In this document: in pieces, positions 7,098 to 13,087 of the stretch
Layout of the letters: each line of letters starts with the position of its first letter
Position numbering within the stretch: the stretch's first letter is position 1
Source of the DNA: JBBDIO01 sp040880365
GTDB lineage: Bacteria; Chloroflexota; Anaerolineae; Caldilineales; Caldilineaceae
Direction of reading: 5' to 3'
NCBI GenBank assembly: GCA_040880365.1
Contig: JBBDIO010000234.1
Coordinates: forward strand, 1-14,060
DNA length: 14,060 nt
Position numbers and translations under genes: made by a program
Notes under the pieces: model-generated
The model's database searches: none
What the model saw: the letters and a program-made list of their open reading frames with translations, nothing else
Told to the model about the DNA's origin: nothing

Positions 7098-7165
7098 TTG
7101 TTGTGCCAACTCCCGTGGCTGAGCCTGAATAGGGTAGTTGACGGTATATAGGGAGTGGATAATAG

Positions 7166-7219
7166 GGCGGTTGCCGGATTGACCAGCGGTTTTGGTGAAT
7201 TCTGGCAGCCGCCTTTTTT
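7166..7219 (+). terminator. Intrinsic terminator after ltaE
   Basis: GGCGGTTGCC (7166-7175) pairs with GGCAGCCGCC (7204-7213) over 10 bp with one G-T wobble, and six T residues follow immediately. The loop is long (28 nt). The element lies between the convergent ltaE and sixA genes and fits ltaE termination; on the minus strand no T-run follows. Confidence 0.7.
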
Positions 7220-7227
7220 GGTTGTGG

Positions 7228-7749
7228 TTAAGTGGCCTGGTCGCGGCCGCGCAGTTCCTTGGGGTGTAGCAGAAATTTGAGGTTGGCAGCGCCCCAACGC
7301 AGCTGATCCCACTGGTCGATCTCCAGCATGAGGTGCGCGACGCCCGCGGGGGAGAGCGATAGACCAACACGGCCGGACGGGGTAGCGCAGAGTCCTGTTG
7401 CAAGGTCTTCCAAACCGGGATTGTGGCCCACAAGTGCGACATGTTCGGCCTGTTGCGGCGATCTGGCAAGGATGGTGAGCAGGGTGGATGCGTGGGCAGC
7501 ATAGATTTCGGGTTGCCAGGTGGGCGCGGTGTCCAGGGCCAGTTTCGCGACAATGATTTCGGTGGAAGTCTGGGCGCGCATGGCTGGCGAGCTGCAAAAC
7601 CAGTCGATGGGCGGGGTCAACTCGTGCAACGCTTCGCCGACGCGCGCGGCGTCTTCTTTGCCGCGGCGGGTCAATTCCCGATCAAAGTCGCGGGCGTAGC
7701 CAGACGAGTCCGCAGCCTGGGCATGGCGAATGATGGAAAGATGCTTCAT
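7228..7749 (-). CDS. sixA: SixA-like phosphohistidine phosphatase (histidine phosphatase superfamily)
   Basis: A 173-residue cytoplasmic histidine phosphatase. The N-terminal LSIIRHAQA carries the Arg8-His9 phospho-acceptor pair in the RHA form typical of SixA rather than the RHG of phosphoglycerate mutases. SSPAMRAQ supplies the second active-site arginine (Arg58), Glu81 is the likely acid residue, and VGHNPGLEDLA gives the second catalytic histidine (His109). SixA removes phosphate from phosphohistidine (the ArcB HPt domain or PTS NPr in E. coli); the target here is unknown. The start at 7749 has GAGGA five bases upstream. The gene is divergent from glmS across an 840-base gap and convergent with ltaE. 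The C-terminal LLHPKEL segment also resembles SixA-group proteins. Confidence 0.85.
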   Translation of the reverse strand: MKHLSIIRHAQAADSSGYARDFDRELTRRGKEDAARVGEALHELTPPIDWFCSSPAMRAQTSTEIIVAKLALDTAPTWQPEIYAAHASTLLTILARSPQQAEHVALVGHNPGLEDLATGLCATPSGRVGLSLSPAGVAHLMLEIDQWDQLRWGAANLKFLLHPKELRGRDQAT

Positions 7750-7788
7750 GAAATCCTCGAATCGTCGGGTAGGCGTTTTCGACTATGT

Positions 7789-7822
7789 GTAATGGTTATT
7801 TGTAATGGTTATTTGTAATGGT
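7789..7822. repeat. 13-bp tandem repeat, about 2.6 copies
   Basis: GTAATGGTTATTT is repeated at 7789-7801 and 7802-7814, and a partial copy runs to 7822. It sits 40 bases upstream of the sixA start, in the position of its promoter. It is AT-rich in an otherwise GC-rich region and could be a slippage product or paired regulator sites. Confidence 0.7.
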
Positions 7823-7880
7823 GTGGTGCGCTTTGTGTGGTGCTTTATCTTGCAGGCCGGGCCGGTGCGCGGGCGTTGGC

Positions 7881-7895
7881 TGTTGTGGCACAACA
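7881..7895. promoter_or_regulatory. 15-bp dyad, possible operator
   Basis: TGTTGTG-G-CACAACA is a perfect 7-bp inverted repeat around one central base, about 95 bases upstream of the candidate glmS -35. It has the size of a dimeric regulator site, but no regulator family is recognised. Confidence 0.35.
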
Positions 7896-7988
7896 CTGCC
7901 GCGGATGAGTTTAGCGGCTGCCAACTATTTGCGCAAACTGCCGCTTTGGAATGCACGCGCGGAGGCAAGAAATGGGCCTGGATTGGGC

Positions 7989-8017
7989 TTGCGGCAAACG
8001 GTTGAAGTCGGTATACT
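7989..8017 (+). promoter_or_regulatory. glmS: Candidate glmS promoter
   Basis: TTGCGG (7989-7994), a 17-base spacer and TATACT (8012-8017) fit a sigma70 promoter with a good -10 and a weak -35. Transcription would start near 8024, about 130 nt before the ribozyme cleavage site and about 565 nt before the glmS start codon. It is the best promoter-like sequence upstream of the ribozyme. Confidence 0.5.
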
Positions 8018-8152
8018 GCGCAACAGGCTGTTGAGCCACGGCCTGATTTGTGACGTGGCCGTAGCAGTTGGGCTTGCGTGTAATCGTATGAATGCGGGTA
8101 GCCGTATGAAAAGGAGGCCATTTCCCAGAGATTTAGGCAATGATGAGAAGAG

Positions 8153-8407
8153 AGCGCATGGCCCACGGTGCAGTATGCTGTGGGTGACGAGGAAGGGGTT
8201 CCCGGCGGCGACGTCGGGCTAACTGGCAGCGGGCGATTTTGCGTGTATTGCCGGGAAAATCGAAAGATCAGCGGATGCCCCTGGGCCGTCTCCACCGGCC
8301 CATGCCGAAACAGCTACGTTTCGGTTATATCTTCTCCAATTCAACAATGCCAAGCAGGCGCACAAAACAGCCGGGCAACCGGCTGGACAGATGCGCCAAG
8401 CAGTGGA
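8153..8407 (+). promoter_or_regulatory. glmS: glmS ribozyme: glucosamine-6-phosphate-activated self-cleaving riboswitch, expanded variant
   Basis: This 5'-UTR element matches the glmS ribozyme class part by part. Cleavage site: A8153|G8154 in AGCGC. P1 hairpin: CCCAC (8162-8166) with GTGGG (8180-8184). Core: TGACGAGG (8185-8192). P2: GGGG (8195-8198) with CCCC (8278-8281). Core hairpin ATC-GAAA-GAT (8259-8268), then GCGGATG (8271-8277), whose GCG can pair with CGC at 8155-8157 (P2.2). P3: TGGGCCG (8282-8288) with CGGCCCA (8296-8302). P3.1 pseudoknot: loop TCCAC (8291-8295) with GTGGA (8403-8407). P4: GGCGCA (8357-8362) with TGCGCC (8392-8397), an A-rich internal loop, then CAGCCGG-GCAA-CCGGCTG (8368-8385) with a GNRA tetraloop. 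Known members use GlcN6P as cofactor to cut the glmS mRNA and lower GlmS when product is abundant. An extra stem sits inside P2 (8201-8255). The fold was made by eye, not by a covariance model. Confidence 0.88.
8201..8255 (+). other. Extra stem inserted in the glmS ribozyme core
   Basis: CCCGGC (8201-8206) pairs perfectly with GCCGGG (8250-8255) and encloses 43 nt. In the usual ribozyme GGGGUU runs straight into UAUCGA; here the two halves (GGGGTT ending at 8200, AATCGA from 8258) are separated by this arm. I see no stable, unique fold for its interior. Catalytic-core insertions of this kind have been described in Deinococcus-Thermus glmS ribozymes. Confidence 0.7.
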
Positions 8408-8587
8408 ATCCAACGCGGCTTGCGCCATGAACAGGGCGTGCAGGCGCGATTGGTCTTATGGCGCGCCGTGCGTCGTCTTGCCCGTGGTCAACAGGATTGC
8501 ATCCTGCTGGACAAGTGGGCTGGTGGCGGGCGCGCGGCGATAATTTGCATTGACGATTTGCATTGTTGGCGAAATGGAGAATTCTCT
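8408..8587 (+). other. glmS 5'-UTR between ribozyme and start codon
   Basis: These 180 bases hold no gene. There is a perfect 6-bp hairpin CAGGAT-TGC-ATCCTG (8492-8506), not followed by T residues. ATTTGCATTG occurs twice with a 13-base period (8543-8552 and 8556-8565). The glmS ribosome binding site TGGAGAA lies at 8575-8581. The frame is open into glmS but shows no protein-like sequence. Confidence 0.6.
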
Positions 8588-10447
8588 ATGTGTGGAATTA
8601 TGGGATATGTTGGCCCGCGCGCGGTGGCGCCGCTGGTATTGAACGGGTTGCAGCAGTTGGAATATCGGGGCTACGATTCGGCGGGGATGGCGGTGATCGG
8701 TGCAGACGGTGAACTGCACATCCGGCGTGCCGAGGGCAAGCTGGTGAATTTGCGAACGGTGGTCGAGCATTCGCCGGTGGTTGGCTGTGTGGGGGTCGGG
8801 CATACGCGCTGGGCAACCCACGGTCCGCCGAGTGAGCGCAATGCGCACCCACATATCAGCCCGGATCAAGAGTTTGCAGTCGTGCAGAATGGGATTGTAG
8901 AGAATTTTGCCGAATTGCGGACACGTCTGCGCGAGCTGGGCTATGCGTTTGCCAGTGATACGGATACGGAGACGATTGTCCACTTGCTGCACTATCACTA
9001 CCACAATGGCAGCGACGCCGATCTGGAAGGGGCGGTGCGGGCGACGTTGGCCGAGCTGCGCGGGCCGAGCGCGGTTGTGGTTGTGAGTCGCGCCCACCCC
9101 GGCCAGCTCATCGCGGCGCGTGTGGGCAATGCCGGGGGCGTTGCCATTGGTCTGGGCGCGGGCGAATCTATGGTCGCGAGCGACTTGCCCGCGATTGTGG
9201 AGCATGTGCGCGAGGTGGTCTATCTGGAGAGCGGCGAGTTTGCCGTATTGACCGCGGCGGGTGTGGAATTTGGCAACCTGGCGGGCGATCGCTATGCCAA
9301 GCAACCTGTGACCGTAGACTGGTCGCCGGAAGCCGTGGAGCGCGGGCCGTATGATCATTTTATGCAGAAGGAAATCTACGAGCAGGCGCAGAGTCTGACC
9401 GATACGCTACGCGGACGGCTGGATCTGGCAGGCGCGACGGTGCGCCTGGAAAAGCTGGGGCTGGATCGCAGCCAGGCCGCCAAGCTGGAACGGGTTGTGA
9501 TTACGGCGTGTGGGACCAGCTATTATGCGGGGCTGCTGGGCAAGCACTATATCGAACGGCTGGCGCGCATCCCCGTGGAAGTGGACTATGCCGGGGAGTT
9601 TCGCTATCGGGACCCGGTGCTTTCGCCCAATACGCTGGTCATCGCGATTACACAGAGCGGCGAAACGGCAGACACGCTGGCGGCGATTGAAGAAGCCCAG
9701 CGCCAGGACGCGCACACGCTGGCGATTGTGAATGTGGTGAACAGCCAGGCGGCGCGGCTGTGTGCGGGGGTTGTGCCCATGCAAGCCGGGCCGGAAATCG
9801 GTGTGGCGAGTACGAAAGCGTTTACTTCTTCGCTGACCTGTCTGCTGATGGTCGCGGTTGCGCTGGGCGAGCTGCGGGCGACGCTGGATGATGCACAGCG
9901 CACAGCGTTGGTGGCCGAAATGGGCCGTCTGCCAGGGCTGGCGGGTGGTCTGCTGGAGGAGGCGCGTAAAAGTGGCAGATATGCGCAGCTGGCGCAAACG
10001 TATGCGCGCTATCACAATTTTCTTTATATCGGGCGCGGCTTGCACTATGCCATTGCCCGCGAAGGCGCGCTCAAGCTGAAGGAGATTAGCTACATCCACG
10101 CCGAAGGCTATCCCGCGGGCGAGATGAAACACGGGCCAATTGCGCTCATCGAGCCGAATATGCCGACGGTGGCGCTATGTGTGCAAGATCGGGTATACGA
10201 CAAGATGCTGAGCCAGGTGCAGCAGGTGAAGGCGCGCAATGGCCTGGTGCTGGCGGTGGGACATGCCGATGATGCGCTATTGGCCGAAATGGTGGATGCG
10301 CTGTTGCCGGTTCCCCGCTGCAATGAGTTTATCATGCCTATTCTGGCGGTGATTCCGTTGCAGATTTTTGCGTATGAGATGGCCTTGCAGCGCGGGGCAG
10401 ATGTGGATCAGCCGCGCAATCTGGCAAAGAGTGTGACGGTGGAATAG
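8588..10447 (+). CDS. glmS: Glutamine--fructose-6-phosphate aminotransferase (isomerizing)
   Basis: This cytoplasmic enzyme makes glucosamine-6-phosphate from fructose-6-phosphate and glutamine, the entry step to UDP-GlcNAc and peptidoglycan. The 619-residue protein has the normal length and two domains. The N-terminal glutaminase starts MCGIMGYVG with the catalytic Cys2, then HTRWATHGPPSERNAHPH, and VVQNGIVENF (oxyanion Asn-Gly; the preceding residue, often His, is Gln). The C-terminal isomerase has two SIS sugar-phosphate lobes: ACGTSYYAG and ITQSGETADTLAAI, then EGALKLKEISYIHAEGYPAGEMKHGPIALI, ending NLAKSVTVE. The ATG at 8588 is fixed by Cys2, which must follow Met1, and by TGGAGAA about 6 bases upstream; the longer open frame from 8168 is the ribozyme read as protein. 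Regulation is presumably by that ribozyme, and a strong terminator follows the stop. Confidence 0.98.
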   Translation: MCGIMGYVGPRAVAPLVLNGLQQLEYRGYDSAGMAVIGADGELHIRRAEGKLVNLRTVVEHSPVVGCVGVGHTRWATHGPPSERNAHPHISPDQEFAVVQNGIVENFAELRTRLRELGYAFASDTDTETIVHLLHYHYHNGSDADLEGAVRATLAELRGPSAVVVVSRAHPGQLIAARVGNAGGVAIGLGAGESMVASDLPAIVEHVREVVYLESGEFAVLTAAGVEFGNLAGDRYAKQPVTVDWSPEAVERGPYDHFMQKEIYEQAQSLTDTLRGRLDLAGATVRLEKLGLDRSQAAKLERVVITACGTSYYAGLLGKHYIERLARIPVEVDYAGEFRYRDPVLSPNTLVIAITQSGETADTLAAIEEAQRQDAHTLAIVNVVNSQAARLCAGVVPMQAGPEIGVASTKAFTSSLTCLLMVAVALGELRATLDDAQRTALVAEMGRLPGLAGGLLEEARKSGRYAQLAQTYARYHNFLYIGRGLHYAIAREGALKLKEISYIHAEGYPAGEMKHGPIALIEPNMPTVALCVQDRVYDKMLSQVQQVKARNGLVLAVGHADDALLAEMVDALLPVPRCNEFIMPILAVIPLQIFAYEMALQRGADVDQPRNLAKSVTVE

Positions 10448-10479
10448 AGGGTGGAGTAGGCGGGCTGAAGCGGAGTGTA

Positions 10480-10524
10480 AAACAGGCCGGTTGGCGGGGA
10501 AGTTCCCTGTTAACCGGCCTGTTT
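10480..10524. terminator. Strong hairpin terminator after glmS, probably bidirectional
   Basis: AAACAGGCCGGTT (10480-10492) and AACCGGCCTGTTT (10512-10524) form a perfect 13-bp stem; the loop contains GGGAA and TTCCC that can extend it. Reading plus, the right arm ends in TTT followed by CTATT; reading minus, it ends in TTTT. Its edge directly abuts the stop codon of the small minus-strand frame 10525-10650, so it could serve both sides. Confidence 0.85.
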
Positions 10525-10650
10525 CTATTCCCAGGTGATCAATGCCCCTACGACCCAGGTGGGGGGCGGCGCGCTGTAGAGTTCGGTCATGTCGTTTGCC
10601 GCAAACAGGGGGCTGTCAATTGAGCATTCGCCTTTACAGGACTTGTTCAT
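10525..10650 (-). CDS. Possible 41-residue small peptide gene, function unknown
   Basis: On the minus strand an ATG at 10650 (directly after an in-frame TAG) opens 41 codons to a TAG at 10525-10527. The peptide begins MNKSCKGECS, has two cysteines in a CxxxC spacing, a proline run (SAPPPTW) and a hydrophobic end VVGALITWE. Third codon positions are mostly G or C, as in the neighbouring genes, and the stop abuts a terminator hairpin that ends in TTTT in this direction. Against it: no ribosome binding site is visible before the ATG, and the frame overlaps the presumed leader of the gene at 10680. It could be a real small protein, a RiPP-like precursor or a gene remnant. I recognise no family. 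Confidence 0.35.
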   Translation of the reverse strand: MNKSCKGECSIDSPLFAANDMTELYSAPPPTWVVGALITWE

Positions 10651-10679
10651 CTATTTAACGGCGAAGGAGAGCGAACAGA

Positions 10680-11369
10680 ATGACGCTTAATACCATCGGG
10701 AAAATCACGCGCGACATGTATCTGGGGAACGGCATGATCTCCGTATTCTATCTGTTGGTCATGTTCGCAATTCAACTCGTCGTGGTATTTGTGGTTCCGT
10801 GGCTGGCAAGTGAAGGTGAAGTCTCCATCTATTTTGGGATGTCACTGGGCGCTTCCACGAGGATATTTATGCTGATTCTAGGGTTTTTTGCGGTTAGATC
10901 CTATCTAACCTCCTATGTCGCGCTGGGGGTAACGCGACGGAGTTTCTTTTGGGGCTGTGCCTTTTCCACGACTTTGCTTGCCTATAGCTTTGCGCTGCTC
11001 GTCAGTATCGTCGGCTGGGTCAATCTCCAGATTTCTGCTTCCGATATGGAGATGCAAGTGGGAAGCCCTGGTGTGACCTTTCTGATGAATGGAATGTTCT
11101 ATCTGCTGTATTATCTTGTCGGCTGGATTATTGGTCTTGCGTTCTACAATTACCGTCTCTGGATCGGTGCGCTATCCGTTCTGGTGGGTGTGATGATAGT
11201 GGGTCTGGGAGAGGCGCTTTCGACGGAAATTTTAAGCATAGGTCCAATTCGTAGCAGTCTATCACTAGGGTTGCCTACGGTCGTTTCCGTGACATCTATA
11301 TTGATCTTGTTGTTTGTGATGCTTTTTGTATTGAAAACGCTGACACGCGAAGTCGCTGTAAAAGTCTAG
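10680..11369 (+). CDS. Six-TM integral membrane protein, ABC-2-type permease-like, function unknown
   Basis: A 229-residue hydrophobic protein with about six membrane segments (roughly residues 20-43, 52-74, 93-117, 135-160, 163-184 and 203-224) joined by short loops. A YVALGVTRRSFFWGC segment after TM2 resembles the cytoplasmic 'G-x-(S/T)-R-(K/R)-x-F' loop seen in small ABC-2-like permease subunits of Gram-positive-type transporters, but no ATPase gene is adjacent and the family is not certain. The ATG at 10680 has AAGGAGA 9 bases upstream. By eye its base composition is clearly AT-richer than the flanking genes, with codons such as CTA and ATA, which may reflect membrane content or recent transfer. 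Its stop codon overlaps that of the convergent dehydratase gene by two bases, leaving no room for a terminator. Confidence 0.75.
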   Translation: MTLNTIGKITRDMYLGNGMISVFYLLVMFAIQLVVVFVVPWLASEGEVSIYFGMSLGASTRIFMLILGFFAVRSYLTSYVALGVTRRSFFWGCAFSTTLLAYSFALLVSIVGWVNLQISASDMEMQVGSPGVTFLMNGMFYLLYYLVGWIIGLAFYNYRLWIGALSVLVGVMIVGLGEALSTEILSIGPIRSSLSLGLPTVVSVTSILILLFVMLFVLKTLTREVAVKV

Positions 11370-13087
11370 TGGGAGTCGCGCGGGATGTATGCGCCGGATT
11401 TGCCCACCAGGAAGTCGAGATCGACGCCGCGGTCGGCCTGCTGGACGTGTTCGACATAGAGCCGGGAATAGCCGCGTTCGGTGTGGGGCGCGAGGGGTGC
11501 TTGCCACGCGGCGCGGCGCCGTTCCAACTCAGCCGTGGGCACGTCGAGGTGCAGGCGGCGGTTGGGCACGTCCAGCTCGATCATGTCGCCATTTTCTACC
11601 AACGCCAGCGGGCCGCCAATCGCGGATTCGGGCGCGACGTGGAGCACAACCGTGCCAAATGCGGTGCCACTCATGCGCCCATCGGAGATGCGCACCATGT
11701 CGGTGACGCCGACCTTGAGCAGCTTGGCGGGCAGCCCCATGTTGCCTACTTCGGGCATACCCGGATAGCCGCGCGGGCCGACATATTTGAGCACCAGCAC
11801 GCTGTCGGCGGTGACTTCCAGATCCGGGTCATCAATGCGGGCGTGGTATTCTTCCACGGTTTCGAACACAACGGCGGGGCCGCGGTGGGTGAGCAGTTCG
11901 GGTGAGGCTGCCGAGGGCTTGATAATCGCGCCGGAAGGCGCCAGATTGCCGCGCAGGACGGCCATGCCCGCTTCGGTCTGAAAGGGCGCGTCCATTGTGC
12001 CGATGACTTCCCGGTTATAGCATTTGGCATTGGCCGTGTTTTCGGCGACTGTCTTGCCCGTGACGGTGATCGCGTCCATGTGGAGAATTGCTTCAAGTTC
12101 CTGGATGATGACAGGCAACCCACCGGCATAGTAGAAATCTTCCATGAGGAATTGGCCGGACGGCATGAGGTTGAGCAAGAGAGGCAGATGGCTTGCGAGC
12201 CGGTCGAAGTCGTCCAGTTCCAGCTCCACGCCCATGCGCCCGGCAATGGCAAGCAGATGCACGATGAAATTGCTGGAGCCGCCGATGGCCGCGTTGACGC
12301 AGATGGCGTTTTCAAATGCGGCGCGGGTCAGCACCTTGGAAAGCGTTAAGTCTTCGCGCACCATTTCTACAATGCGATTACCGGCCAGATGCGCGAGGCG
12401 TTTGCGCCGGGAATCTGCGCCGGGAATGGCTGCGCCGCTGGGCAGGGTCAGCCCCAGCGCCTCCACCATGCAGGCCATGCTAGAGGCTGTGCCCATTGTG
12501 TTGCAGTGGCCGTCGCTGCGCGACATGCACGATTCGGCCTCGGCGTAATCTTTCTGGCTCATGCGCCCGGCGCGCACATCGTCGGTGAATTTCCAGACAT
12601 CGGTGCCTGATCCAATATCCTTGCCGTTGAATTTGCCATTGAGCATAGGTCCACCGGAAACCACGATGGTGGGCAGATCCACGCTGGCCGCGCCCATGAG
12701 TGTGGAGGGTGTGGTCTTGTCGCAGCCGGCGAGGATGACCACTCCGTCCAGCGGGTTGGCGCGGATGGATTCTTCCACATCCATCGAGGCCAGATTGCGA
12801 TAGAGCATAGTGGTGGGGCGCATAATGGCTTCGCCCAGGGACATAACCGGAAACTCCAGGGGATAGCCGCCCGCTTCGTAGACGCCGCGTTTGACCATTT
12901 CGGCCAGGATGCGAAAATGCGCGTTGCAAGGCGTGAGGTCGGACCATGTATTGCAGATGCCTATCACCGGGCGGCCGTCGAACATCTGATCGGGATGGCC
13001 CTGGTTTTTGATCCAGCTACGATGAATAAAGCCTAATTGGTCGGGACGACCGAACCATTCCCGACTGCGCAGGGTCTTGTTGCTCAT
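11366..13087 (-). CDS. Sugar-acid dehydratase, IlvD/EDD family (L-arabinonate/D-xylonate type)
   Basis: A 573-residue [Fe-S] dehydratase that removes water from an aldonic acid to give a 2-keto-3-deoxy sugar acid. The three cluster cysteines are present: Cys54 (DLTPCNAH), Cys122 (AGCDKTTP) and Cys195 (DGHCNTMGTAS), all five positions earlier than Cys59/127/200, the numbering I recall for Rhizobium L-arabinonate dehydratase. RISDGRMSGTAFG near the C-terminus holds the catalytic serine. The opening SREWFGRPDQLGFIHRSWIKNQG and the SIRANPLDGVVILAGCDKTTP segment match the sugar-acid branch (arabinonate, xylonate, galactonate) rather than the IlvD branch of branched-chain amino acid synthesis. The exact substrate cannot be read. 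Its ATG overlaps the stop of the upstream aldo/keto reductase (ATGA), so the two are translationally coupled. Such genes serve non-phosphorylative pentose or deoxyhexose catabolism. Confidence 0.9.
   Translation of the reverse strand: MSNKTLRSREWFGRPDQLGFIHRSWIKNQGHPDQMFDGRPVIGICNTWSDLTPCNAHFRILAEMVKRGVYEAGGYPLEFPVMSLGEAIMRPTTMLYRNLASMDVEESIRANPLDGVVILAGCDKTTPSTLMGAASVDLPTIVVSGGPMLNGKFNGKDIGSGTDVWKFTDDVRAGRMSQKDYAEAESCMSRSDGHCNTMGTASSMACMVEALGLTLPSGAAIPGADSRRKRLAHLAGNRIVEMVREDLTLSKVLTRAAFENAICVNAAIGGSSNFIVHLLAIAGRMGVELELDDFDRLASHLPLLLNLMPSGQFLMEDFYYAGGLPVIIQELEAILHMDAITVTGKTVAENTANAKCYNREVIGTMDAPFQTEAGMAVLRGNLAPSGAIIKPSAASPELLTHRGPAVVFETVEEYHARIDDPDLEVTADSVLVLKYVGPRGYPGMPEVGNMGLPAKLLKVGVTDMVRISDGRMSGTAFGTVVLHVAPESAIGGPLALVENGDMIELDVPNRRLHLDVPTAELERRRAAWQAPLAPHTERGYSRLYVEHVQQADRGVDLDFLVGKSGAYIPRDSH

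Larger units (their letters stand above)
7750..8152. other. Divergent intergenic region and glmS leader, no gene seen
   Basis: About 400 bases between the sixA start and the glmS ribozyme with no believable coding frame. It contains a 13-bp tandem repeat, a 15-bp dyad, a 10-bp palindrome TTTGCGCAAA (about 7928-7937), a candidate promoter (TATACT, 8012-8017) and, from about 8023, the presumed 5' leader of the glmS mRNA. An AAGGAGG at 8111-8117 looks like a strong ribosome binding site, but no ATG, GTG or TTG follows at a usable distance. Confidence 0.6.

Noticed and set aside
8109..8160. Leader peptide after the AAGGAGG at 8111-8117
   Set aside because: No ATG, GTG or TTG lies 4-12 bases downstream; the nearest possible initiator is an ATT at 2 bases, with a stop seven codons later.
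7818..8222. 134-residue plus-strand frame upstream of glmS
   Set aside because: The start is GTG without a fitting ribosome binding site, the translation is low-complexity and Cys/Arg-rich, and the frame runs through the promoter and ribozyme core.
8168..8587. N-terminal extension of GlmS by 140 residues in an open frame
   Set aside because: GlmS must begin Met-Cys so that Cys2 becomes the catalytic N-terminus. The ATG at 8588 has a ribosome binding site, and the extension overlaps the ribozyme helices.
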